NCBI GenBank assembly: GCA_022360875.1
Contig: JAKSBZ010000074.1
Span: 1-36,652, forward strand
From: Cytophagales bacterium
GTDB lineage: Bacteria > Bacteroidota > Bacteroidia > Cytophagales > Cyclobacteriaceae
DNA length: 36,652 nucleotides
Reading direction: 5' to 3'
Position numbers and translations under genes: made by a program. Below, piece by piece: positions 1 through 8,126 of this stretch (position 1 is its first letter; each line of letters opens with the position of its first letter). A model generated the notes under the pieces. That model made no database searches. It saw only the letters and a program-made list of their open reading frames with translations, and was not told where the DNA came from.

Positions 1-307
1 CCAGCCACAACGCTCCTTCGGAGTCTTTCAGAAGTATTTGTACGTCTTCCTGTCTCAGCGAGGCAGGCGGGTTGAAAGGGCTTCGGAAGTTAGAGAAACC
101 ACTGGAGTTGAATCGCACAAACCCTGACATTGTACCCAGCCACAAGTAACCGCTGGAGTCCTGGCTGACTGAATTTATGTGGTTGGCGGCCAGGCCATTG
201 TTCATTGTGAAAAAATGAGATTTGAAGTTGCTAAACTGGCTTCGAACTTTAAACGGTGAGAGACAGAAGCCAATGAAAAAAATATATCGAAATGTGTTAT
301 AAATCAT
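1..307 (-). CDS. Two-component regulator propeller protein, N-terminal part (runs off left edge)
   Basis: Reading the minus strand from an ATG at 307 gives 102 codons open to the window edge. The protein starts with a signal-peptide-like segment (residues 1-24: a basic N-terminus, a hydrophobic IFFIGFCLSPF core, then a likely cleavage site after VRSQ). It continues with the beta-propeller repeat signature of the two-component regulator propeller family: NGLAANHINSVSQDSSGYLW, then LGTMSGFVRFN, and a second repeat beginning around LKDSEGALWL. In Bacteroidota such N-termini usually belong to periplasmic sensor domains of hybrid histidine kinases or to propeller-linked regulators. The output domain lies outside the window, so the exact type cannot be told. 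It diverges from the next gene, with a 319-bp gap between them. The family call is firm; the role is inferred. Confidence 0.8.
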   Translation of the reverse strand, partial: MIYNTFRYIFFIGFCLSPFKVRSQFSNFKSHFFTMNNGLAANHINSVSQDSSGYLWLGTMSGFVRFNSSGFSNFRSPFNPPASLRQEDVQILLKDSEGALWL

Positions 308-626
308 GAGCCGATTTTTTCGGGAAAGTACATGCGCAATTAGGCCCGCAGCTGTAGACTGCGGAGCCAAAATTCGGCAGAGTAAAGATGCGGATAGTTT
401 GTGAATCTCCAAAGCGGCGGTTTTATTATTCTTTTAAAAGTATAGCGTTTGACTTCTCAACCAGCATGAAAGTGTGAATAGGCATTGCAGGTTTGACGTT
501 TTGGATTCTGCAGTTGGTTTAGTATTGGTAAATGTTCGAAGCCTTAAAAATGACTGTTTTACAGTTTGGGAAGCACATCTTGCAAATAGAAATGCATTTC
601 CGTTTTATTTTTGCAGAGGTACTTTT
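308..626. other. Intergenic region between divergent genes, with a small hairpin
   Basis: This 319-bp gap separates the minus-strand propeller protein from the plus-strand gene at 627 and should hold both promoters. I find no convincing Bacteroidota promoter (TTTG with TAnnTTTG at the right spacing). The visible structure is an inverted repeat at 343-368: stem CCGCAG (346-351) paired with CTGCGG (359-364) around a 7-nt loop, extended by GGC/GCC with one bulged base. No U-tract follows, so it is not an obvious terminator. It could be a 5'-UTR element or an operator. Confidence 0.35.
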
Positions 627-2216
627 ATGCAGTATCACTTTTTTCGGCCCTCTAGAACGAAAAAAAGACCGTCTTCTGGGAAAAAGAAACAACCTCCTAA
701 TCTTTTTTTTGAAAACCGGCCGATTCAGACGATGCGCTTGACTGTAGAGGCAAAGGAATGGTACGGGGGAAAGGGAGTTCGAACAGATATTCGGCAGCGG
801 TTTCTGCGTGCCAGCGTTCGCCAGGCTATCATTGTGCCGCCAACGGGAAAATACCCGCATCTTACCATCGATATTGACTCTGTTGAATACAATCATAAAA
901 AAGAAAGTGTAGAGTTTCAGGTAAGCAGGATGCACTATTCCCACAGATCGGATACACCACGGATATTTTTCGAAGAGCGGGACGGTCTGTTTTATCCAAT
1001 CGAAGAAGATGAAATGCTGGTGCCGCTGATACCTCAGCTGAATCACTGGTTGGAAAAGGCGGCGCTGGACTTGAGGATAGCTTTACATCCTATAGAAAAA
1101 AGCAAGACAAAGGCTGGCGAACCGGAAGCTTCACCAATTTCCGTAGCTGAGCCAAAGGCCGAGAGCAGGGTGGAAGATAAGTCTGTAGAAGAATTGACTT
1201 CCGATTTTTGTAAGTTGTCAGACAAGTTTTATAAAGTATATTTTGAGCAGAAAGACCGAATCTACACATTGCGAAGAAAGCCGGGAACATTTGCTCGCAG
1301 GGGATTTGTAGGTGCCCAGGATATTGAAGCGAATCAGCTGGAAGATCAGCTGGATATGCACGGGTTCTGTGAATTGATGGGCGTAAAGAATATAGGAGGC
1401 CTGCCGGCCGAAACAAAGCTCAAGATAGCTCTTGTTAACGAGCGTTTTTCAAAGTGGAACGTTGCGCAGCATGTTTCTCCATTGTTGGCAAAGATCGAAG
1501 AACATAGAAAATCTCGGTTAGCAGAAGCGGAGCTATTTGATGAAAGTTATAAAAAAAATCCCAATGACAAGCTGATTCTTCGGCGAGCTAAAAAGCTCTC
1601 AGCGGACCGCGAATTTGTTGACACGTTGCCATGTATCACGAACTATTCTCTGAAGGATCTGATACCTCCGAAAGAGGTGATTAATGTAAAAGACTCTAAA
1701 GATCTGGCTATTACTCAGAAGATATTGTCTTTTATGCAGCAGGTGTTTGATTTGCAGCTTCAGGAAATGCGCGTGACAGAAATGGTTGAGTATTCGATGG
1801 TGACGCTTGTTTTTTTGTTTGAAGTGACTAAGCATTCGGCATTTTATTATGGATTGGCAAAATCCTGGTTTATTGAAGTGAAGAATTTTTGGGATAGCAT
1901 TCCAGAGTCGAAAATGTTGACTTGCGGAAAGCATGTGATAAAAATGAAAGAGATCGAAGATAAGATCATCGATCTGGAAAAATACTGGGGAGTTAATGTG
2001 CATTTTGCTACAGAGATGAGAAAAAAGACTACGTGGGCGCTGGACTTGTGGTTTAAGCTAAAGTCTGCGGATTATATGGCCTTGGACATGAAGATTGCGC
2101 CAATGCTTGCGAAGGGAAAGAAGTCTTTTGAAATACCCGAGCAAATTCTGGTTAGGGTGTTGGAGAAATATCTGGAAGAAAAGAAGACAGAAGAAGCCCG
2201 GAATGGAAACCAATAG
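627..2216 (+). CDS. Unrecognised 529-aa protein
   Basis: The reading frame is open from about 474, but I chose the ATG at 627 because AGAGGT lies six bases upstream and the sequence before it does not look coding. The protein has no signal peptide or membrane segment. Residues 7-22 are rich in Lys, Arg and Ser, followed by PPNLFFENRPIQ (about 23-34). The rest is mixed alpha/beta at first, then strongly helical and charged after about residue 180, ending in a Lys/Glu-rich tail. I do not recognise a catalytic motif. The basic leader followed by FFxxxPIQ and a short beta-like stretch faintly resembles leaders of eCIS-associated (DUF4157-type) proteins of Bacteroidota. That is only an impression, and the gene is separated from the injection cluster by two minus-strand genes. 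A bidirectional terminator follows it. Confidence 0.65.
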   Translation: MQYHFFRPSRTKKRPSSGKKKQPPNLFFENRPIQTMRLTVEAKEWYGGKGVRTDIRQRFLRASVRQAIIVPPTGKYPHLTIDIDSVEYNHKKESVEFQVSRMHYSHRSDTPRIFFEERDGLFYPIEEDEMLVPLIPQLNHWLEKAALDLRIALHPIEKSKTKAGEPEASPISVAEPKAESRVEDKSVEELTSDFCKLSDKFYKVYFEQKDRIYTLRRKPGTFARRGFVGAQDIEANQLEDQLDMHGFCELMGVKNIGGLPAETKLKIALVNERFSKWNVAQHVSPLLAKIEEHRKSRLAEAELFDESYKKNPNDKLILRRAKKLSADREFVDTLPCITNYSLKDLIPPKEVINVKDSKDLAITQKILSFMQQVFDLQLQEMRVTEMVEYSMVTLVFLFEVTKHSAFYYGLAKSWFIEVKNFWDSIPESKMLTCGKHVIKMKEIEDKIIDLEKYWGVNVHFATEMRKKTTWALDLWFKLKSADYMALDMKIAPMLAKGKKSFEIPEQILVRVLEKYLEEKKTEEARNGNQ

Positions 2217-2302
2217 CAGTTTGGCGTTTTCGGCTGAGCTTTTCCTCATACTTAATAGAATGATTTTTTAAAAATAATAATATCGAACAGCGAATTTAAT
2301 CT

Positions 2303-2360
2303 AAAAAACAACTGCAAGTGAGCCGGACTTATTTTCCGGTTTGCATACAGTTGTTTTTTT
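2303..2360. terminator. Bidirectional rho-independent terminator
   Basis: A 12-bp perfect outer stem (AAAAAACAACTG, 2303-2314, with CAGTTGTTTTTT, 2348-2359) encloses an inner CCGG/CCGG pairing separated by an asymmetric internal loop. The A-run on one side and T-run on the other give a U-tract in both directions. It sits between two convergent genes ending at 2216 (+) and 2372 (-). Confidence 0.8.
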
Positions 2361-2371
2361 ATCGCAATTTT

Positions 2372-4003
2372 TTAAAAACTTGTAGGGAACTGAATGGTCG
2401 GAGTTGGCATCATATACTGGTTGTTCATCATGTGCCAGTAATAGTTCTGGTTTTGATGATAAAAGCGACCGAAAGTAAAATGTATGGGAACAACTATTTC
2501 ATAGGCTACCTTTTTTCCGTCGACTTTGTAGGGATTGAATTTCAGCGGTTTTTTGCTTTCTTGCGTACCAAATTCTTTAAAGGCAGATTCCAGGAAAATT
2601 TTGAAATTAGGATGGATGCTTGAACTGTTAATTATTTCAACTTCTTGCAGATATTTCTTTGGACCGATTTTCATGCGGACCAAGGCGGTACACAGTCCGT
2701 TGTCCTGAACAATACCATTGAAGCAAGAAGCTTTTAAATGGGGGTTGGATTTTATGAATTTGTTGATATTTCTATAAATCTTTTTGTATGGAAACCAAAA
2801 TGATTCGTCAACCGGAAAATAAACTTTCGTTCCTTTGTCGATGTAATAAGCCTGTATTAGCTTGGAGTTTTCGAAAGACCGAAAAATTGTTTTTCCGCTT
2901 TCTGGGTCCGAAAACTGATTGACAAAAGAAGAAGTTTGATCTGGTTTTTCATTTTTTGGGAAATGATATTTTAACTGTTTGATTTTGCTGTTGAACCGGT
3001 TAGAAGTCTCCTCGATCATGTATCTTTCGCGCAGAGTTTCGTCTTGAGCATATATAGCTCCCTCTTTAAATTCATTTTTGGCGTACGTGTAAGATTTTCT
3101 GATTGTACCGTCTTTTCGGTAAAATGCTAGCTCCCCTTCTTTCTTAAAATCATATAGAGAGCTAAAGGAACCTTTTATGATTTTCAGATCGCCGTCATAA
3201 AATTCTACCTGCCAAATAGAATCCTTCAGATCAATGATCTTTCCGTGGTAAACAGCATCTTTTGTTTTTTGGGTAGTGAGCCAATAACGTGTGTAAAGAA
3301 TAGGCTTTTTCTGCTCATATTTTTCAAAGAATTTTGCTGTTTGAATCAAGTGGTTAATGTCTTGGGGTTTTAGCTTGTTATTGTCCAGTTTTTCTTTGAC
3401 ATAAGGCAGGTGGTCAAAGTAGCGGTGCGCCATTTCCCTAAATTTTGCTTTGTTCTTTGAAAAGCTGACCCAGTGTTCCCAGCCTTTAGGTTTCACCATG
3501 TAAGTTTCCAGTTGCAACCCGTCATTTTTCTCAAAAAAATGTCTGGCAAAGACATTTCCTTTGACAGTAGCTAAGTATTGAACAAATTCAGGGTTTATCC
3601 GAAGAGTTGAAGTGATCTTCCTTTCTACTGTAAAGCGCTTAACGACAAAAAAAGAATCCACGCCAATGGTAAAGGCTTTTAGTTCCTTAGGCGAAAGATG
3701 CTTAATGGTTCCATTGTCATTCTCTTTGTATCTGACACGGGTTGAGTTGGTGAAAAAGTGAAATTTGCTGTTATACCGAAGTTTGCCTGATTTTTTCTTG
3801 CCTTGTTGGTCGTAGATAACGCCGTTTTCGAAGTTTTCTTTGATGTTGCGGTCAATAGCGACTTCGTTTTCGGGCTGATAGCTTAATGGGTCATAGTATC
3901 CTTCCAATGGCATTCTGTTGATGTCGAATCCATAGCCGATTTTTTCTTGAGCATGCGCTTGTATTGCGAAAAACAGAAGGATGATAAGGTGGAATTTTTT
4001 CAT
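2372..4003 (-). CDS. Secreted 543-aa protein with a TonB-C-like C-terminal domain
   Basis: The protein begins with a clear signal peptide (MKKFHLIILLFFAIQAHAQ, cleavage expected near residue 19), so it is exported to the periplasm or outer membrane. The middle region has several short beta-hairpin segments of the toxin_MORN-like type (for example GSFSSLYDFKKEGELAFYRK), common in Bacteroidota secreted proteins of unknown role. The last roughly 100 residues (ALVRMKIGPKKYLQEVEI... to YEIVVPIHFTFG) match the pattern of the TonB C-terminal fold: a G/K-rich strand, a variable helix, then xxPIxFxF. There is no N-terminal TonB transmembrane anchor, so it is not a classical TonB. It may be a periplasmic or outer-membrane protein with a TonB-C-like domain. 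It is transcribed in the same direction as purL, but a terminator lies between them, so it is probably not in an operon with purL. Confidence 0.75.
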   Translation of the reverse strand: MKKFHLIILLFFAIQAHAQEKIGYGFDINRMPLEGYYDPLSYQPENEVAIDRNIKENFENGVIYDQQGKKKSGKLRYNSKFHFFTNSTRVRYKENDNGTIKHLSPKELKAFTIGVDSFFVVKRFTVERKITSTLRINPEFVQYLATVKGNVFARHFFEKNDGLQLETYMVKPKGWEHWVSFSKNKAKFREMAHRYFDHLPYVKEKLDNNKLKPQDINHLIQTAKFFEKYEQKKPILYTRYWLTTQKTKDAVYHGKIIDLKDSIWQVEFYDGDLKIIKGSFSSLYDFKKEGELAFYRKDGTIRKSYTYAKNEFKEGAIYAQDETLRERYMIEETSNRFNSKIKQLKYHFPKNEKPDQTSSFVNQFSDPESGKTIFRSFENSKLIQAYYIDKGTKVYFPVDESFWFPYKKIYRNINKFIKSNPHLKASCFNGIVQDNGLCTALVRMKIGPKKYLQEVEIINSSSIHPNFKIFLESAFKEFGTQESKKPLKFNPYKVDGKKVAYEIVVPIHFTFGRFYHQNQNYYWHMMNNQYMMPTPTIQFPTSF

Positions 4004-4111
4004 TTTTTGCTAAAAATAGTGTTGCTTAACAACTTGTTGTGCTGCTAAAAATTTTTATACAAAAATATGAAAATAAATAATGTGTTGTGTGTGGGGAGGT
4101 AAATTATGAAA

Positions 4112-4139
4112 CACAAGCCGGCAAGATTGCCGGCTTGTG
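4112..4139 (-). terminator. Rho-independent terminator of purL
   Basis: A perfect 13-bp inverted repeat (CACAAGCCGGCAA, then GA, then TTGCCGGCTTGTG) starts 13 bp past the purL stop codon. On the minus strand the stem is followed by TTTCATAATTT, an imperfect U-tract. Confidence 0.8.
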
Positions 4140-4152
4140 CTTGATCAAGGGA

Positions 4153-7100
4153 TTATCGGTTTTTTTCCACCCACTTTCTGGCGTTCACGAATGCCTCGAT
4201 CCAAGGGGAAACCTCGTCATTTCGGTCAGTTTCGTAGTGAGCCCAGTTCCAAGGGAAGATAGCGCGCTCCAGGTGAGGCATCATGGCCAGGTGGCGTCCG
4301 CAGTCCGAGGCAATTGCCGCGGCGTTGAAGTCTGAGCCGTTCGGATTGCCCGGATAGGCCGCGTAGCTGTACTTGCCGACGATATTGTAGCTTTCTTCTG
4401 CTTGCGGGAAGCTGAATTTCCCTTCGCCGTGCGCGATCCAAAGTCCCATGCGCGTATCAGAAAGACTTCCGAACATTACCGTGTCGTTTTGCGGAATGTC
4501 CATCGTTAAGAATGCCGATTCGAATTTGTGCGAATCGTTGTGCAGCATTTTCGGATGCTCCGAATGTCCGGCGGTAATCAGTCTTAGCTCCTGCATCAGC
4601 TGGCATCCGTTGCAGACGCCCAGGCTCAGGGTGTCTTTTCTCGCATAGAAATTGTCCAGCGCCTGTTTTGCTTTTTCGTTGTAGAGGAAGGCGCCCGCCC
4701 AGCCTTTGGCAGAGCCCAGCACGTCTGAATTCGAGAATCCGCCGACGAATACAATCATCTGCACGTCTTCCAGATTTTCTCTTCCCGAAATCAGATCAGT
4801 CATGTGGACGTCTTTTACGTCAAAACCGGCCAGATAGAGAGCATAAGCCATTTCGCGGTCGCCGTTCACGCCTTTTTCGCGAATGATCGCCGCGCGTGCT
4901 CCCGACTTCTCCTTGCGGTTCGGATCGATACCGTATTGTTTGAGGCTTCCGTCGAAGTGCTTAGGAAACTGGAAGCGGAGCGGCTGCTTGGCGTAATTTT
5001 TAAAACGTTCTTTAGCAAGTTCTTCGCCGCTTTGCTGTCTGTCCAGCAGGTACGAAGGCTTGTACCAGGCATCGCGAAGGCTTGCGATTTCGAAGTCGTA
5101 AACGTCCTCTCCCTGGCGCAGGCGGATGTATGGATCGGCGTAAGGAATTCCGATCATGTGCGCTTTCAGTCCTTCTTTTTCGAAGAACGCTTTTGCTTTT
5201 TCTTCGTCGCTTACCTGAATCACCACACCGGTGTTTTCCGCGAAAAGGATTTTGATAAGATCTTTTTCTTCCAAAGCAGACAAGTCAATGTCAAGACCGA
5301 GGGATTCCTGAGCGAAAGTCATCTCCGCCAGTGTTGTGATCAACCCGCCTGCCGAGATGTCGTGTCCGGCTAGGATTTCGCCTTCTTCGATCAGCTGTTG
5401 AATGGCATTGAAGGCTTTTTTGAAGTAATTTGCATCCTTAATGCTTGGAGCTTCCTTGCCGATCTTATTGTGAATCTGCGCAAAACTGCTTCCTCCCAGC
5501 TTTAAATTATCGCTCGAGAAGTCGATGTAGAACAGTGCAGCGTTTTCAGCTTTTTGGATGACAGGGGAAACGATTTTCTTAACGTCCGAAACCTCTCCTG
5601 CCGAGGTGATGATCACCGTTCCCGGCGCGTAAACCACATCGTCTTTGTATTTCTGTGTCATCGAAAGCGAATCCTTTCCTGTCGGGATGTTGATTCCCAG
5701 CGCTTTTGCAAAGTCGCTTACACTTTCCACTGCGGCGTACAGGCGCGCGTCTTCACCTTCGTTTTTGCATGGCCACATCCAGTTGGCGCTCAGCGACACG
5801 CTTTTCAGCCGGTCGGTCAAGGGCGCCCAAACGATGTTGGTCAGCGATTCTGCCACGGCATTGCGCGATCCCGCCGCGGGATCGATCATCGCCGCCACCG
5901 GCGCGTGCCCGATAGCCGTTGCGATACCGCCTTTTCCTCTGTAATCAATTGCCATAGCCGCAACGTCATTCAGCGGCAATTGGATGGTCCCCGCTGTCTG
6001 CTGCTTCGCTACGCGTCCGGTAACCGAACGGTCAACTTTATTTGTCAGCCAGTCCTTGCAGGCCACTGCTTCCAGCTGAAGCACGGCTGTCAGGTATTCC
6101 GCAAGCTGAGTTTTATCGTAAGTGATGTCTGCGAATTCTGCTTGTTTTGTTTCATCCTTCAGGATGGTTTTCGGAGAATTGCCGAACATGTCGGACAGTT
6201 GCCAGTCGATCGGGTTCTGTTTTGATTTTTTGTCTTCAAACTTGAAGTGCATGTCTCCGGTCGTTTCGCCAACGGTATACATAGGTGCCCGTTCGCGCTT
6301 GGCGATTGTTTCCAGCGTTTGAATGTCTTTGTCTTTCATCACCAAACCCATTCGCTCCTGCGATTCGTTTCCGACAATTTCTTTTGCTGAAAGTGTTGGA
6401 TCGCCAACCGGCAGCTTGTTCAGGTCGATTGTTCCGCCTGTGTCTTCCACCAATTCCGAAAGGCAGTTCAAGTGGCCGCCGGCTCCGTGGTCGTGGATCA
6501 TCACTACCGGGTTCATGTCTGTTTCGGCCATAGCACGTACGGCGTTGCAAACGCGCTTCTGCATTTCCGGATTCGACCGCTGCACGGCGTTCAGCTCGAT
6601 AGCATTGTCGAACTCGCCGGTGGCTACGGAAGAAACCGCTCCGCCGCCCATGCCGATGCGGTAGTTGTCTCCGCCCAGCACGACGATTTTGTCGCCTTTT
6701 TCAGGTACGTCTTTTTTAGCGTCGACTTTCTTTCCGAATCCGATGCCGCCCGCTTGCATGATCACCTTGTCGTAGCCGTATTTCTTTCCGCCTTCTTGGT
6801 GTTCGAAAGTCAGCACGGAACCGCAGATAAGGGGCTGTCCGAATTTGTTTCCGAAGTCCGAAGCGCCGTTTGAGGCTTTGATCAGAATGTCCATTGGCGT
6901 TTGGTAAAGCCACGGCCTTGCAGGCGAGTTTTCTTCCCAAAGCCTGCCTGCTTCGGTACGCGAGTAGGAAGTCATGTATACGGCCGTTCCTGCCAGCGGA
7001 ATGCTGGCCTTTCCGCCCGCCATGCGGTCGCGGATCTCTCCGCCGGTTCCGGTTGCTGCTCCGTTGAACGGCTCTACGGTGGTCGGGAAGTTGTGTGTTT

Positions 7101-7839
7101 CGGCTTTGAGGGAAAGGACGGTTTCTATTTCTTTCGTTTGAAAGTAGTCGGCTTTGTCTTGTGTGGCGGGAGCGAATTGTTCAGCTTGCGGGCCCTGAAG
7201 GAAAGCTACATTGTCTTTGTATGCAGAAACGACGCTGTTTGGGTTTTCTTCGGTCGTTTCTTTGATCATCTTGAAAAGCGAGCGTTTTTTTTCTTCACCG
7301 TCGATGATGAACGATCCGTTGAATATTTTGTGCCGGCAGTGCTCGGAATTGACTTGTGAGAAACCGAAAACCTCGCTGTCGGTTAGCTTTCGTCCAAGCC
7401 GTTCCGAGACGCTTTCCAGGTATTCGATTTCCTCATTGCTCAGTGCAAGCCCTTCCTGCTCGTTGTAAGAGCGGATGTTCTCGATTGGAATGACAGGGTC
7501 GGCAGATTTGTCAATGAAAAAAATGTCTTGATCCAGGTTTTTGTAAAGCCGCTGAAGCATAGGGTCATGGGGCGCTTCGGCGTTTGGCGCTTCGGTAAAT
7601 TCCTCTATTCGAATGATCCCTTCAATTCCCATATTCTGGGTGATCTCCACGGCATTGGTGCTCCAGGGAGTAATCATTTCTTTTCTCGGCCCTATAAAAA
7701 AGCCTTTCAGGGACGGGCTCTCCAGATATTCGGCGTTGCCGAACAACCACTTCAATTTGTCAAGATCTTCTGAGCTCAATTGCTCAGCAACTTCTACTGC
7801 AAAAAGGTTTTTATACAACCCTCGATAAAATAACACCAT
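4153..7839 (-). CDS. purL: Phosphoribosylformylglycinamidine synthase, large single-chain form
   Basis: Catalyses the fourth step of de novo purine synthesis: FGAR + glutamine + ATP to FGAM + glutamate + ADP + phosphate, in the cytosol. The 1228-aa length fits the single-chain PurL that fuses the PurS-like, PurL and PurQ parts. Visible landmarks are the FGAR/ATP-binding signature ETHNFPTTVEPFNGAATGTG followed by GEIRD in the first synthetase half; DHGAGGHLNCLSELVE; GKDSLSM and HDISAGGL in the second half; and a C-terminal class I glutamine amidotransferase with the nucleophile cysteine in SLGVCNGCQLM (about residue 1074) and the HGEGKF strand. The frame is intact, with start ATG at 7839. By eye its G+C content is higher than in all genes to the right, marking it as a core gene next to an acquired cluster. 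Confidence 0.97.
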   Translation of the reverse strand: MVLFYRGLYKNLFAVEVAEQLSSEDLDKLKWLFGNAEYLESPSLKGFFIGPRKEMITPWSTNAVEITQNMGIEGIIRIEEFTEAPNAEAPHDPMLQRLYKNLDQDIFFIDKSADPVIPIENIRSYNEQEGLALSNEEIEYLESVSERLGRKLTDSEVFGFSQVNSEHCRHKIFNGSFIIDGEEKKRSLFKMIKETTEENPNSVVSAYKDNVAFLQGPQAEQFAPATQDKADYFQTKEIETVLSLKAETHNFPTTVEPFNGAATGTGGEIRDRMAGGKASIPLAGTAVYMTSYSRTEAGRLWEENSPARPWLYQTPMDILIKASNGASDFGNKFGQPLICGSVLTFEHQEGGKKYGYDKVIMQAGGIGFGKKVDAKKDVPEKGDKIVVLGGDNYRIGMGGGAVSSVATGEFDNAIELNAVQRSNPEMQKRVCNAVRAMAETDMNPVVMIHDHGAGGHLNCLSELVEDTGGTIDLNKLPVGDPTLSAKEIVGNESQERMGLVMKDKDIQTLETIAKRERAPMYTVGETTGDMHFKFEDKKSKQNPIDWQLSDMFGNSPKTILKDETKQAEFADITYDKTQLAEYLTAVLQLEAVACKDWLTNKVDRSVTGRVAKQQTAGTIQLPLNDVAAMAIDYRGKGGIATAIGHAPVAAMIDPAAGSRNAVAESLTNIVWAPLTDRLKSVSLSANWMWPCKNEGEDARLYAAVESVSDFAKALGINIPTGKDSLSMTQKYKDDVVYAPGTVIITSAGEVSDVKKIVSPVIQKAENAALFYIDFSSDNLKLGGSSFAQIHNKIGKEAPSIKDANYFKKAFNAIQQLIEEGEILAGHDISAGGLITTLAEMTFAQESLGLDIDLSALEEKDLIKILFAENTGVVIQVSDEEKAKAFFEKEGLKAHMIGIPYADPYIRLRQGEDVYDFEIASLRDAWYKPSYLLDRQQSGEELAKERFKNYAKQPLRFQFPKHFDGSLKQYGIDPNRKEKSGARAAIIREKGVNGDREMAYALYLAGFDVKDVHMTDLISGRENLEDVQMIVFVGGFSNSDVLGSAKGWAGAFLYNEKAKQALDNFYARKDTLSLGVCNGCQLMQELRLITAGHSEHPKMLHNDSHKFESAFLTMDIPQNDTVMFGSLSDTRMGLWIAHGEGKFSFPQAEESYNIVGKYSYAAYPGNPNGSDFNAAAIASDCGRHLAMMPHLERAIFPWNWAHYETDRNDEVSPWIEAFVNARKWVEKNR

Positions 7840-8100
7840 TCGGTTCAGAATTTATTAATAGTCTACGAGATTGTTTTCGCGAACGAAATTAATTATTTAT
7901 TACTTAATGAAGTGTTTTTTTTGATAAAATAAATTTACAAACCCTGTGTCTGTCTAATAATGAAATGTTTATGTGATGAAAAGTGAATTATGCAATATGA
8001 GTGAGCTGAGTAAGCTCATGTGAAATGAAAATGCAGTATAGCACAGAAATTGCACTTTATAGGGGAGGATTTTACATGAGGAGCTTTTTTCATTTTTTGA
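7840..8100. promoter_or_regulatory. Divergent intergenic region between purL and the injection-system cluster
   Basis: This A+T-rich gap must hold the promoters of purL (-) and of the injection-system operon (+). I find no exact Bacteroidota TAnnTTTG element. Visible structures are a palindrome TTCGCGAA (7876-7883) nested in the inverted repeat TTTCG-CGAA-CGAAA (7875-7888), about 40 bp upstream of the purL start; a weak hairpin TGAGC/GCTCA around 8000-8020; and a strong purine-rich Shine-Dalgarno sequence AGGGGAGGA at 8061-8069. The palindrome is a possible operator, but this is unproven. Confidence 0.4.
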
Positions 8101-8126
8101 ATGAACCAATCAACCACGATCGATAG
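8076..8126 (+). CDS. Possible 16-codon leader ORF overlapping the next gene's start
   Basis: An ATG at 8076 follows the strong AGGGGAGGA (8061-8069) at an ideal distance and opens a 16-codon frame (MRSFFHFLNEPINHDR) ending at TAG 8124-8126. It overlaps the start of the baseplate gene at 8101 in another frame. The ribosome site is better placed for this mini-ORF than for 8101, which lies 31 bases beyond it. The ORF could be a translational-coupling leader, or the Shine-Dalgarno may simply act at a distance. There is no evidence that the peptide itself matters. Confidence 0.25.
   Translation: MRSFFHFLNEPINHDR

Noticed and set aside
4804..5373. Open frame on the plus strand inside purL (189 aa)
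   Set aside because: It is antisense to the intact, well-recognised purL frame, has no family motif and is a shadow caused by codon use.
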